Shown here one piece after another: positions 35,301-50,400 of a stretch of 64,000 nt of DNA. Under the pieces are notes generated by a model. That model ran no database searches and was not told where the DNA came from. It saw nothing but the letters and a program-made list of their open reading frames with translations. Position 1 is the stretch's first letter; every line of letters starts with the position of its first letter. A program made the position numbers and the translations under genes. The stretch is from Hemicentrotus pulcherrimus (lineage: Eukaryota; Echinodermata; Echinoidea; Camarodonta; Strongylocentrotidae), in assembly GCA_003118195.1 (NCBI GenBank), contig BEXV01000432.1, forward strand, positions 133,476 to 197,475, written 5' to 3'.

Positions 35301-38300
35301 GTTTGAAGAAGATTTGGCAAACTGAAGTTTACACAAACGTATTCTTAAAAAAGTTTTTTTTAATTCTTCAATTTTGGTCCTTCAAGTTTAGACATGATTT
35401 GGAGAATCGCTAAAATCATGGCTGCTGGAAAAATAAAAGATTTCCAAGTTTAAAAAACAAAACAAAATGTTTGTATGTACAACAAAGGTACCCAATGTTT
35501 GTGTCATATACTTTGGTGCAACAGGTATTTTCAAGGTTTGTTACTGCATTACATGTGCAAGAGGCTTTAGAATCTACACAGGTGTTCCATATGAATTACT
35601 AACCTCTTGGTCCACTGGCAACGAGTTGAGCTGATTCTTTGTTGGTTCTTCTTGATGGAATAAACAGGACCTTGGATATACTCTCATCACCATCACCTAA
35701 ATAAGAAAACACATATTTGTAATATCAAACATAACAGGCCTTAAATTTCAATATTTTTAGGGCAAGGCCATTTTTCTGTAGGGCACATTCCTATATTACA
35801 GCACAAATAGGAAGAATAGGAAAGGGCATCGAGGGAAATCAAAAGGGCATCCACGGCCATGGCCTTGGATTAATTTAAGCCCTGACATAGTGTGTTCAAC
35901 ATGCAATATAAAATAGGGTATTGTTCGAAGAGTATCTTATTCGTTGAAAATCTATCAGGTGACACTCAATAATTTGTTTAGTGTGCATGAGTGTGCAATA
36001 TGACTACCCTATCTGTATGATATATCGCCAACAAAGGTATATCATATCGTGCATCCATGCTTGAATAGCATTTGTAGTGCATGTTTGGTGCAGAATTCAA
36101 ACTTAATTACAGTTTGGGGGTGACTAGGGGAGACAGGAATGAGTTAAAAATGCCGTTAATTAATTTTATCCATATCATTGTGCCATACAGCTTATATTCA
36201 CAAAAATTTCCCTTGTGCCCATATATTTATTTCTCCTCAGCCTGCAGCCTTGGTGTAGTGATATACATGCACAACCAAAATCATTTAGATCAGAAAGAGA
36301 GGCCTCAATCATTGTATCAATCTAGTTTATATTAATAATATAAATACTATTGGATATTTATAAAGCATTCATATCCACCACGCAAAGATGCTCAAGGCGA
36401 TCCAATATTACCCAGCTCTGCTAGTCTACCAATTTCAGTGCTCACACCATTCAAGGAATTCCTTCCTACCGGTACCCATTTAAAACCTGAGTGAAGAGTG
36501 GCAAATGTAGATAAATGTCTTGCCAAAGGACATTAGTGCCCCGGCGGGACTCGAACCACGAACCCTGTGATTCACAGTCCGACGACGCATCTATAAGACC
36601 ACAACACCTCTTCATAAACCGTATAGAAAGAAATGAAAAATCACAAAGTAATTACCTTTGTATTTTTCATCAGCATCATCAAAGTACTTAGTGCTCTGTA
36701 TGTGAGAGTATGCATATCCTGAGACCAGGTTCCAGACGATGATCTCTCCATCATAGCTTGATGTTGCTAGGAGGGATGGCGGGCACGCTGAGACGGATAG
36801 AATGTCCTCCTGGTGACCATTTTTCTGCAAAGGAAAAAACAGAATTTCAACCTTATTTCCAAGGCACAACAGGCACTTCTCTTCTATATTAAGGCCATGA
36901 AAATGGTTTGGCAGGGAAGTTAAGCTTTGTTTCATTCTTTAGTTCTTGAATAACCGTACAAAAATTGTTTGTTCAAGGAGGGATGGTGGCCATAAAAATA
37001 GATGGAACAATCTCTGCGTTTTAAAGTTTTTACCTCAGCATCTATAAGCATCACATTTCAATCTGTAAGTTGTCCAAATTGTCAATAGCGATACCATTAC
37101 TTCAGCAATCAAACAATTTTTTTTTTGCCATTTGAAAATAGTTTGTATTATTCAGGCCCTTCTGCCTAAGCACAACATAGCATTGTGGCGATCCAAAGTT
37201 TGCTCCAGCAACAGTGCTTTGAGTTTTATTTCTTTAAATATATAGGGTTACATACTGGGTTTCAACTGGGTTTAGGGTACGTTTTGGATTAGAGTTTGGG
37301 TTAGGGATGAGGCTAGGTACATGTATAGTGTTTAATCCAAGGTGGAAGGTACTAATCCAGTCAGTGTAGGAAATTTACCCTAGAGCAATTTTTCGCCTGA
37401 GCAAGTGTCATATGCTGGAAAACAAGAATCTTTGCAAATTTTTAGCTGTTTTCATGCCAAGAATCTATAACAAATGTAAAAATTTGGTGTTGGGTCTAGT
37501 GTGTGATTCAATTATTTCATGGCATCTAACTCTTGCCAATCTAATTCACTACCAAATATGCAAATACTGCGAGCAAAGTTTCTGATTTTATAGTGGCCCT
37601 ATAGTCCTTACGTACCTCATCGTCCGTCCATCGTGGCATGGGTCTCTGTACGTGTCTGAAGTCTTCACTAGAGTCTGTGTAGACATTGATGGACCTATCC
37701 CATCCTACAGAGATCACGTAACGGTTCTTGTTCATCTCGATGTATACCACATCAGTCACCTCGTCGTTGCCTTCAGCTGTTGAGGGAATAAAGAATTAAA
37801 AATCGTGAGCCCCCAAATATAATAATTTGGTCTCATTTACACAGAATAGCATCAGTATGACTCTTTCTGAAGGCACTGCCATTGTTCTTACCTCTGTATT
37901 GCCTACTACCCATTTATTTCACATAGGTTGAAAGGGAAGATGGGGGTAAAACACCTTGTCTACAGTTATGAGATCCAGGCAAGGATGAAACCCAAGACCC
38001 TGTACCCTGTAAACCATAAACTTTTTCATTCTAAAACTGTGATTTGTTACTAATGGCGGTGTTTTACTGCAAAAATCTTTTACTACTTTCAAAATATAAT
38101 GTTGGGATTTCTTAATTTTGCAGGGTGAATTTTTAGATTTTTTGTGTGAATCTGTGTATGATATTCTGAGCCCAGGAGTACAAGGTCCAATCGTCTACAA
38201 GCTGGTGGGCAACAGATTGGGAATTTCTTAAAGGTTTAAAGATATACAGCCTTTTAGAAATATCAGTTTTAACAATTGATTTGATTTGATTTGATTTATT

Positions 38301-41300
38301 TATTTCTGTTTGATTTTCTTTTTCTTTTGCACTTTTACAAATATATAACAAACAAAACATTGCCACTTTTACACATGACAAAAGCATATATGTAGAATAA
38401 AGTAAGGCTGGCTGTAACCAATAAAAAAAAATCAATTGGGACCTTCATTGGGAGAAAATTACATTACATTTAAAAAAATAGCTTTGATCCACTACAAACT
38501 AAGGCATCGATTTTACCTTTTTCTAGCACTTTGAGACAATGCCCATTGTTGTAGTTCCAGATTTTGAGCCTGCCGTCTCTCCCTCCTGTGATTAACCTTC
38601 GACCTGTGTTGTCAAAGGACATGGCTGTGACAGCGTTGTTGTTGTGAGCTTGGGAGAACTCGAAGACGAGGTGGCCCGTCTCAAAGTCCCATAGTTTGAC
38701 AACCTGTAGAACAGAACATTAACTCAAAACCTTAATTTTCAATAGAATTGCTTACATTATAAACACAAGAAATAAGTGCCAAAATTGGATTTCTTTCATC
38801 CATGACATAAATAAAAAAAAGTCACTCCCCTAAAAATAAATCTTAGTTGGATTGAACACTATCGAAAAAATCCTTCTCAATGTCAACTAAATAGATTGTG
38901 AACATTTTCTTTGCAACAGAAGTGACAAATTGAACAAAATTTCTGATATGTTTTATTCCAATCACATTGAATAACCTCTTGGTATTTTTATCTATAAAAT
39001 AATACCACATATCAAAAGAATATTCAAAGATTGAGAAGTACAAAACATCATGTCAGAGTCCTGTTTTATTTTTCAAGATACCATTATGGTAACTTTTGTT
39101 CAACCCAAACTTAAGATTATACGATCCCATCAGGAAATATGGTCTTCCATTGCACTTGTGACATTAATTTCAGACATAGATGGATAATGTGAGTACACAC
39201 TTGTTTTGATTTATATTGTAAGGTGTATGTATTAACCATCTTGTTTATAACACACCCAAAAATGCCAAAGATGGAGTGCTTTCCATACCTATAACGTTAG
39301 TGACAAGGCACATTCAGACACATTTATTCAAAATAGCTTTGGATGATTAACTTACTCTGTTCACATTGATGTATATTTCATATGTATTGTAATTTGTAGG
39401 TTTATTTGCATTTTCTTTTTGTTATGTTTAATAATAATAATGATAATGAACGTTATTTGTAAAGCGCATATCACTAACACAAAGAAAGGAAAAGATGGAA
39501 TAGAAATGAACATTTATGCCTGGTACATGAAAATAATTAATTGCAAACAACAATAATGATACACATTCTGGCTTACATGTTTAAGCATCGTTTTTATTAT
39601 TATTATTAAGGCAAAAAGTAATGTATGAGAGCCGTTCAAGCTTACCGAAGCGTCCGACGTTGTAACTACATTCTTGAACTCGTTGTTGTACCTTGCGCAG
39701 AGGATGGGTGTCCGGTGGGTGGTGGGAATTTCTCGTAACTCAAGAGATCTAAACAAGAAGAAGAAAAATCCTCAGTTAATAAAACAAAAACAATTTGCTG
39801 CTTTAGTATTGAGGTAATTGTCAGATATTAAACTGTAATTGATTTTTCAAATAATAAGAAAGAGAGTAACATGATGGTAGGGAAATAAAAACGAAAGTGA
39901 GAAAGGAGGAGAGAGATGCGAGGGAAAGTAAAATGAAGAGAGATAGAGAGCGAGAGAGAGAGAAAGAGGGAGAGAAAGAATGAGAGAGGGGAGATAGAGG
40001 GAGCTGAAGAGAGGGATAGATAGAGAAATAAAGAGCAAACAAATAGAAAGAGTGGAAGACAGAGTTTGGATGTTTAAAATGGGAATCAGATCTAGACAGA
40101 AAGAATAAAAGGCATGAATCACTGCTCTCTTACTTTACTCTGTGTGTCAGCATTGCCATTTGGTCTGTAGCTACAACAAACACCTTTGAGATCGTGTTGT
40201 AGTGAGCCGCCTGCAGGTCCCCTCGAATCTTGTGGGTCTTGGGACGGATTGTCAGCATACACACCTGGTCCTTTGTGTCCCACACCTGATGGTAAAGAGA
40301 ATAATACAATCATAAAAGCATAAGTTGAAATTACAGATTGTGAACTTTTTGGAAAGTGAAATTTCTTCACTTTTTATTGTTGTTTGAAAAGACACACTTG
40401 AATCATCAACTGTACAAAATTTAATATACATTTTAAAATCATTTTAACATTCACATTAAATCTTCATGAACACCCTTCTATTAGTAATAGGGTCTATAGT
40501 ATCAAAAAGGTACAGTACCACATCCCCGTAGAACAACAACAACAAAAGGGGGGAAAATACATCATTGATAACAACCGGAAAGAGTGCAGATTTGTCAAGA
40601 TAAATATTTTTGTTGGGTCACATTCCCAAAATTCATGTATTGTGTACATTTATCTGAGTAGATGGTCAATACCATTTTAAGAAGGTGCAATTTTCCAAGT
40701 AAAATCTGCTAAATCAACATTTAAAAAACTTTGAAATCTTTTAAAGCAATATTAGCACGATTGTTACTGGATCATATAACACATAAATCAATTAATGCAA
40801 AGATAAGATAGCAGTTCCACAAGGTCGCCAAAATAATTTTACAAGGGCTGCTTTGTGTACTGTAAATTCAGCTCAAAGAGTACGAAAAAAATTGCAAGAC
40901 AAGACATACAAATTTCTTACACTTCCAAGATTGCATGAATAACTAACATGATCAAGAACAGAACTAGTTTGCAAGCAAAGCAATGATAAAATCTTTTAAA
41001 ACAATTTTCGCTCAGATGTCCGACTACATCATAACATATGGATCAAAACACTGAAAAACAGGTGCGAACAAACCACTTGAGAATATCCAGAACAATCAGT
41101 TCCAACTTCCAACATGACATGAAGTTGGAAATCTTCCAGTTTCCCTTCCACCTAAACACAAAATTTCCAGAAGGGTAATCAACCTTAACCAGAACAGAAC
41201 CGATCTGCGGACAAGGCAACAACAGAATTCCTTCCAACCTACCAACTTCCGATCTAGTTTTCAGCTTCCAACTACATCATAAGAGAGCAGTGATACACAG

Positions 41301-44300
41301 GTCTAGACAATATAACTGAGAACATCCCAAGGAATCAGTTCAAACAAGACATGAAGTTGGAAATCAATAGCTTCCCTTCCTCCTGAGGATCTGGATTTGG
41401 GCCACTTCAAACAGGAACAATTGGCGAACATTTCCCCCGAGTGACACCCCATTTCCTGCACCTCTTCAGATGTACTTAACGACCGATACACTACTTGGGA
41501 CTGACGTCAAACTGGGACTCCACAATAGCACTCTCCATTGATACAAAGTGATATAAATCAATCGGAAAATATACTTTTAGAAGTGGTTGAAAAGCCGGTG
41601 TCCTCAGTCCTAAACGGATCATCAGTAACAATTGGGTTTTGTTTCTAATCCTGCACTCATGCTGTGAGATATTCTCACCTACTTCTTAACAATCGATAAC
41701 AAGTTGTTTTCAATTCCTATAGGATTTCATTGCATTTCATGTTACATGTATGTGCAAAGTTTTATAATTAGGATGTCTTGATGTTCAGTTTACTGGACAA
41801 AAGGACTTTAAATAATAGCAAGGAATATCTTTGAGTAACTTCATTAGGTAAACGTGCTTCATTCAACGCATTTCTTACGATTTTTGTTTCTTTCACTCAG
41901 ATATAATCCTATATATGTCACTACACAGTAAGGAATTTGAATATTATGAGGAATGTCTCACAGATAACTACAAGCACTTACGGTATGTGCTTCTCTTTGC
42001 AAAGACGTATTCCTTACTTAATTGGAATGTCCTAGTCAGATCATTCAATGTTTCCTCTCTGTCACATTACTAATGACAAATTTGAATGCCTTACTTGTAG
42101 TCTACGTGAAAACATATAAATCAAAAGAGAAGATAGTCCTTGAGATAAAAGACTCTTCCTTTTACCTAACATGTAGGACTAGTTAAGCAAGCCTAAAAAA
42201 AAACTTTAAAAAAAAACAGTTGAAGCATGTATCTAATATCATAGCAGATATTGTTAAATTGAGCATATCATATTGATTTAAAATCTGGCAAAACAATAGT
42301 TGTATTTAGAAAATTACTTAGAGAGTAAATATGATATCTCAGAAAGGCAAAACCCTCTTTACAGTTCTTCAACTTTTCTGATCTTTACTATATATTGCTC
42401 CTAATTCTTGGTGGAAAGTTTAATATCTAAAAATAGAATATTATAATTGTTAGCCAGTATCTTGCTATGTATCTGCTAAATTAACAAAATCTCACCCCCC
42501 CCCCTCCCCCCCCCAAAAAAAATATATATATATATAAATACATGTAATAATATACAATGCAAAGATATAAAATATACAAATGAAATATCATGGCATCCAT
42601 ATTTTTTAACAATACAATAAATTTCAAGCTTACCAATAGAAATCCTATATTACTCCAAGAAGTAACTTCTTGATTACTCCAATACCAAGCTCCTAAGAGA
42701 TGTCAAAGATGTCCGAAAATTTATCCAATCATAAATGATTCTATTCACCACACTTGTCGCAAATATTAATCATTACAATGAAACCTTAATGGACCATGTT
42801 CCAAAAGAGAGTTATTCAGTGCGCTTCAATGGAAGAATTAACTTCTTAATCCTCCAGTTGAGATGACAAAAAATGAGAAATTGAGTTTAAGAGTGAGGCA
42901 AAAAGCTTTAAACATTCTGGTTCACTTGAGAAGAAAATTGAGGCCCCACCCTTTGTCATGCATACCATGGGAATTGATTATTGAAAGGGCAAAAAATCAA
43001 TAATTTTCTGTTTTGTCTTTCAAAAGTAGACATGCCTCTATAACTTTACATAGCATTCCTGCCTGTTATTTTATAGACAATGCTGTTTACTGTTCGGTGA
43101 ATGACCTTCATTCAAATTCATATAACTTGCTTCCTCACATTCAACAGCCCAACTCATGGTGAATATATTGCTTTTTGTCTTTTAAACAAAAAGACAAACA
43201 GTTAGGTCTATCAACAAAATATTGTGTGCTGTCTTTCTTACACCATCTGGCATGAATTTGCATGCCATTCTGGAGGTTGCTAATAACCAGCATACTCTTT
43301 CTTTAAAAAAAAAAAAAAAAAACATTACTAGGCATAATCAGCTGAGATGGACAATAATACAAGTTTTTATGACCTAACTAAAGAAAACAAGCATGGACTC
43401 ATGGACCAATTTTATCTACTCTTTAATAACATTTCATGTCATGTTTATCAAATCAAATCATTTATCAAATTAAAACATGTAGATCTTCTGGTCTATTCCT
43501 CATTGTATGCTTAATATAATTACCACTCAATATCAAGAAAGAAATCACACAAAATGTGCCTTGATATTTATATTTCGGTTAACAAAATGATGAACGAACA
43601 AAAAAACAAAAAAATTACAATTGGCTGCATTTCCTGTTTGCAAATTCTTTTCCCTGCACTCTAATAATACAAAATTATTATAATTGAAAAGTTTAGTACT
43701 TTTAAGAGTAATAATAAGTGAAAAAATACTGTGTTACAAAGCAGACTGGCCCAAATGAACATGTACAATAACACACCCAACTTCCAATAAATGTACCCCT
43801 AACTTATTTTCCCATCATATTGATCTGGGCATACACTGCTAAGGCCCGCCAAAGTACTTATAAATGTGTCGCCAATAGAAAAGGATCAATACCTGGCTTC
43901 ACTCTTACACTCCATTGAAACATAATGATATAATGATGCAGAACTGCTGGAAGGCAACATAAACCATTGGGGAAACAAGTGATGGGAAATTAAACCCATG
44001 TCTTCTGGTCGGTAAAAGCAGAAGAGCAAATACGAGATAACATTTGAATGATACAAAAAAATCAATGTATGATTATGTTCGCCTTCACACCTCTGAGAAA
44101 AAGGCTGCTGTGTTGGCTGTCATTTGGGATTAAGATGACAACTCTACATGTACTGTTCATGGTAATTACAGGGCTGGTTTATTTCCTTTACAAGGACAGT
44201 TTAAGTTTAATTGAAGAATTGGATTAAAGACTATGTTGTAGGCAACAAGATAATAAAAAGAAAAACAAAATCAAATGCATCATTTCTGAAAAAAACATGT

Positions 44301-44411
44301 ACATTTTCAGTTAAAAAAACATCCTGCTTCATGCCAACATTAGACGGAAACAGAGAGTTAAACAAAGAGTAAACTAGAGGGACAACAAGAAGTTGTCAGA
44401 GGGAGAGACAA

Positions 44412-44448
<37 letters not shown>

Positions 44449-47400
44449 GAGACCGACAGACAGACAGAGTGTGTACAGGTGTGAGTTGTGTGTGCTTAGA
44501 GATGGAGAATGAGAGTGAGAGAGTGATGGAGAGAGACAAAATTAGAGGGAGGGCGACACAGACAGAGACAGTGATAGAATTACTGACAGAAGGACAGACA
44601 ATATTAAACTACAATATATCTTACCTTGATAGTTTTATCCTGAGATATACTGTAGATTCTGTTTTCAGTTGGTGCTATGAAGAGAGAGAAGATGGGTGCA
44701 TTGTGCCCTCTTAGCATTCCAGTGGGCTTGCTGAAATGAAAAAATAGTTGAAGAGAATCGTAAACTTGCAAATTAATCTTTGTTTCTTGGACACATGTGG
44801 ACAACAGGTACAGCTCACGGCAGCAATGAATAATTGAAACGTGCAAAATAGTAAATAAAAAACTTCCCAAGCCCCTCCAGATGTTCCAGTACTTGTACAA
44901 ATAGTAAGCGTGAAACATTGAAAGTGAAATATGCAGTACAAGTATCTAAATGAGATGTGGAAGTACACTGTATAAGAGCATACAGTGTACATGTAATTAA
45001 AAATAAATGAATCTGCATATTTGTATGAACTTGTACACAAAAATACACCGTCACAAATTGACGATACAGTACAAAATAACAAAAACTACAGTTGCCTGGT
45101 TGCCTGGTATAATCCTGGCAATCCGGTCTACTAGAGCCAAACAAATATACAATGAAAACTCAACATTATAGAACAGAATGTAGTTCTGGAATCTGGATCC
45201 TCCTTGATTCCAGCATATGATAGCCAAAATAAAGATTTTTGTACTAACAGTAACAGCGAATAAACATAAATGTAAATGGCTAAGAAAAGTCACCTGAATA
45301 AGAATGAAATCCAAATCATCTACACCTAATAGCTTCGTACCAATGCACATGTCTCTAGGCAGCTTCATGTACAAAGTACAAACCCAACGAGCAAAGTCTG
45401 TTGAAAAGTGATTATTTGGCTTTCTGAGAGTGCAAAAGATTTCTCACGCATTCTACCCAAACAAAATCAGCCTGATTACCTAGCTAATCTGTTTCCAGTA
45501 TTAAATAGATTTAATCGTTTCAACTTCTTAACTAGATTAATCCTTTTTTTCTGCCGACCCTTCCCCCTTCTTTTTTTTTTTTCTCTCTCTCTCTCTCTCT
45601 CTCTTTTTATATCTGTCGATGAAAAAATTGTAAAAATTAAAATGGCAGAAACACCATTTTAATATTACAAGACTACCCCTCTCAGCTGAGTCTCAACATT
45701 GTGTTTTTTGTATCGTAGACAGAAACTCTTTTGCTGTTTAAAAGGGATTTTGAATTCTTACATTACTAATTGTTATTTTCAAAACCTTACAAAATCAACA
45801 TATTACTTTAATTTTGTTTCTTTTAATGTGTTCACATTGTGTGAAAATTGTTACATCGATGAAAGTGTTTTTATCTTGTAAACTTAATGTAATTCAGCCT
45901 ACGTGCTGCCAGGTTCAGTATCTAAATATACCATACCATGAATCAATGGAACATGTATGCATTATTCCTCCTTACTACAGGAATGGGCATGAAGGCCTTC
46001 ACCCAAGTTCCTCCACTACGGGGTCGGAGGGACCGCATTCGTGATCCGAAAATCTCTGATAAAAGGGGTACTTTTCACGCAACAAAGACCGGCCTTTAAT
46101 ACACAAAAGTCTGGCCCATATTGACTTTACACACCAGAGATAGGAGGTTGCTTTCAAAGGGAGGGAACATCCATACTATATGCTAAATAACACTAAGTGG
46201 GGGNGGGGGGCAGGGCTTTTACAATTAAATTATTGATGCTGAGTAAGAATACAATAGTCTATAAACGACGACTCCCTTTTATCAGTTCTGCAACTGCACA
46301 AAGCACACTGAATGATTTAGAGAGGATTAAAGACCATTAACGATAATGCCTGAATTGTCCCCATGGGACTTAAAACATTTCTTCTTCTTCTTCACTGCCC
46401 TACAATCACAATGATATGTTAGAGATATCTATGGATCAAATAATAACCCATGTCAGATATGATTAGGTTAAGAAAGAAAATGTTACACAACATTTCACAT
46501 TTGATTCTTTGGTCAATGCTTATTCCAAACTTCATGAAGAATAGACATTTTCATTCTTTACATTTGTGAAAGATGGAGGATGCTACAATGAGACGGAGAA
46601 GAAGAAAGAGTTTAAAGAAATAGCCTGACCCAAATATTGATTACCTATTTAGCGTTACATAATGTCTGCTACATGTAGAATAAGATCAGCTTCTTGTCAG
46701 GAATTCTATTTTTAGTTGGTGTCTAGAAATGGAATGTGTTATGTTTGTCAACTGGAGAAATAAATGATGAAGGATTTATAATATTGCCGAGATCGAACTG
46801 AAGTTAATTTAAAACTATTGTTTTAATTAATGTAAACCCATTAATGATTCTTGTAAATAGTTTTTGTGATTAAAAAGAAAAGAAAAAATGTCCACATACA
46901 GAAACGCAAAATGTACATGCCTTCCAAATCAAGAGTTTAGATTACAACAGATGTTCTAGTTCATTTTGTTAAGTTAATTAATCAATTAATTATTTGTTAA
47001 ATAATTGCCAAGCTCCTTCTTTTCTACCAGCTTACCAGGTACATGTACATGTACATGTACATTTCAACATTGAGAGCATTTGAAACATATTTTTTTCCAG
47101 CTTCTTATATTATGTGCAGGTGGCTAAATTTAAATCAAAATTCTGTCGAGTTCAATTTCTTTCCAGAATCTTGGATACAGCTTTTTTCATGGAGATGGAG
47201 AATTCGGGCTGTACATGTACAAAGCAGAGGTTTGTATTTAAATGAAATTCAAGTGTTGCATGAATGCCTACATGTCTTACTGGTTATTACTAGGAAGTTT
47301 GACACATCAAAATGAAAATATATGTACTTTAATAGTTCTTACCTCTCTCTTGATATCCACTATGGAACATATTCCATATCAATAAACACATGAACAACAC

Positions 47401-50400
47401 CATGTCAGCTACTCTACCATGGGTGTACACACGCACCCATCTCTCAACTTCATTTAATCATATATCTCAGTTTCATTCGGCTTCCCCTATCCACAATATC
47501 AAAATATTGATCTGAGCCTAATACTTTCCACACCTGCAATTGGTGGTCATTGTTTGTCGAACAGAGCTGACCGCCAAACAATAAATACTCTCAGAATGAG
47601 AAAAACTTGAGGCGATACAAAGCAAGGGATAGCTGATTTCTTTGTTCGCATCTTCACCCCCTCAAATGAAATTACCTTAACACCCCCTCTTACTCCTTGA
47701 AGGTCCTGCATATAGCATTACGGAGGCTATGATGAAAACTCTATTTAAAGTATTCTCCACATCAACAAGATGACTTATAAAAACAAAAAAACTAACACTG
47801 AGAGATACATGTACATGTATATCAAATAAAGTAGGTGAACAAGGTACACCCCCCCCCCCCAAATTCGCAAGAGTGTTCATGAAATTTGAACAAACAATGA
47901 AAAGGAGTCTATTTCCGTTTGAACAAAAGTGAAATCTTCTTGTCCTACAAAATGCTTTGTTTTTATTTCAACTACTGTACATTTACATTGTATTTGAGAA
48001 AATTGTAAAATGGTAAATGTACCTTCATGGGTGCATATTCACCCTGAAAAGATTCAAACAGATTGAAGATATACACAAATGTAGGTACCAAAGAGACACT
48101 AGTTCTAAATATTATTTACAATGCTGAATTCATGATTTGTGAACTGTATTCACAACTAATAAGGCACACAGACACTTATTTGGTATTTAATCGAAATTTG
48201 AAAATGATGCTTTATAACTTAAGATTTGCCAGAGACAAAGTAGTTAAAACAAATCTTTTTTATGGAAAAGTGATAATTGATATTTCATCTATAATCTTAT
48301 GCCCAGCACTGAAATATCTTGTAAGGGTTTACACACAGCTCTTATCTTTCATCATAAAACCATGCTATAAATAAAAGGATTACCGGTAGATTTCCCTATA
48401 ATGATCAAATGCCTCATGAATTTAATCCAGACCAGCGCGAGCATTATCAACAAAATCTGTCATCAAGAAACAACATGCCCATGTCAATAAGAGACTATAA
48501 ACCATATTAAGCATGAGCCAGATTTGCATCGAAAAAATCTACCTCACCACATTAACCAACAAGGTTAAATCAAGATTCTCATTAAAATATAGCCTTCATT
48601 TTGATTACCCTAACGACAGACCGCAACCGTAACCAAGCCTAACAAGCCAACAATCAATAACAGATCCGGTCTAGTAATTTTGATTCCTGCATGTACCAAG
48701 TACATTTTTGACAGATGACTCTCAATTCACATAAATAATTAATTAATTAATTCAATAAAAATAGAATGTCTAACAGGTTAAAGAGAAACCTCATCACAAG
48801 AAAAAGCTCAGGTTATTCTTGTAAATCAATGACCAGTTATGTGTTAACAAAAAAAGACAAGAGAGCATGTCTGTAAAGAAACTAGATTAACAAAAATATC
48901 TCTTTAAAATTTTTTGACAGAGTATTGTAGATTAAAAGGTAAGATTAAAATTCCCCTTTCAGCATACTCACAATCAGGGCTCAAATTTGTTTTTTGTCCA
49001 CGGGGGCTCTTCCAAAAAAAAGAGCCCCCGTGAGCCTTCTCACAGGGGCTCTTTTAGTACTCTTTTTTTAATTCAAATTTCCATTGAATTGGTACCCATG
49101 ATACTCCCAAATTCTTTGCTATTTCATCATTATTAATATTCGGCATTATTTCCCCATTACAACTTAACAAGTTATAAAATGCAGCTAATGCTCAGATCTC
49201 CTCTCTCTGTACAAATGTTCTGCTCCAAGCCTGTATACATTTGCCTCCTTGCCAACATGTTTACTTTATACTAATTTTAGATTTTGGTTGATTTAAGTTC
49301 ATTATTTGCTGGTCTTTTGGAATCACCAGATTTCCGAGGATTCATGATTTTTACAACGAAAAACTTGTCCATATTTCGGTCCTTGCGCGACCGCTAGCTC
49401 TAGCTCCAGCAGATATGGGGCGGCAGCGTGCACACCAGGGCCGGTACTCAATTCAATACTTAGCATATTAGTAAGACACTTTCTTAGTAAATGGCTTAGC
49501 TAAGAAATTTACTTATCTCGTATTCAAAAGTTAAATACTAACTGATAAACATTGCGACATCACACGGTCAGTCAAAAGTTTTGCGCGCTGATATTGTACT
49601 GCGTAAGTAAGAAAACCATAATATGCCTGCCAATCAAGGCCTCCAAATAATAGACTTGTCTGCTGGTAGGGAGCTGTCTAAAATTCAGGGTACAAAAAGT
49701 TTGAATTAAATACCCGAATTGGCTAAATATTTTATCTAAGCCAAATATGAAGTAAAAAGCTTAAATTTTGTACCTACATGTATAAGTATTGAATTGAATA
49801 CGCGCCCCGTATACTAACGGTGCAGCTATAGTATAGCAACTGCTGACGGCCGCAGTGCACTGCGAGCTTCCGTTGTTTGCATCCGTAATACCCATAGAGA
49901 TGTAGAGATATATAGCGCAATCTTACGGCGAAAAAGTGTTTATTTCTTTACAATATGGCAGCCTCTATAGACACAAAAAATTTGAGCGAAAAAATCATTC
50001 ACACTATTAAACTATAACTTCCATACTTCCATTTCATTGGTTAAGGGTTTGAAAGTTGAAACTCAATATTATGTTAAAGTTATATATAACAGAAAAGATA
50101 ATCTTTACTTTATAATTCCACGGGGGCGATTTTTAATTTTGCAATCGCCCCCGTGAGCACTCTGACGGAGGTGATTGTGTAGCTCACGGGGGCGAATCGC
50201 CCATCGAGCCCGTGTATTTTGAGCGCTGCTCACAATTATCCTTAGGGGTAAGGTTTCCTTTCAGAGAAATGTACTACACTTGAAATACATGCAGATAATA
50301 TTAAGAGACTACTTTTTGACAAACAAGCAACAGTAATCATCAGAGAAAAGTCAACTAGCTATACACCCATGCACACAATCTTATATTAGTTTAGCTGCGC

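Larger units (their letters stand above)
33831..35726. repeat. duplicated block, copy 2 (holds exons 19b-21b)
   Basis: 1,896 bp that begin directly after the N at 33830 and repeat 31915-33829. Contains a SINE insertion (34291-34570) missing from copy 1. Near-identical introns with synonymous-only coding changes fit two alleles placed in tandem by the assembler. Confidence 0.95.
40286..44624. other. 4.3-kb intron
   Basis: No gene seen. Includes a diverged tandem duplication with a period near 232 bp (about 40980-41430), poly-C and AT-rich runs near 42494-42540, and (GA)n/GACAGACA repeats at about 44400-44600. Confidence 0.7.

Noticed and set aside
44469..44714. Plus-strand frame starting in a GA microsatellite
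   Set aside because: Starts in repeat DNA and then overlaps exon 13 in antisense.
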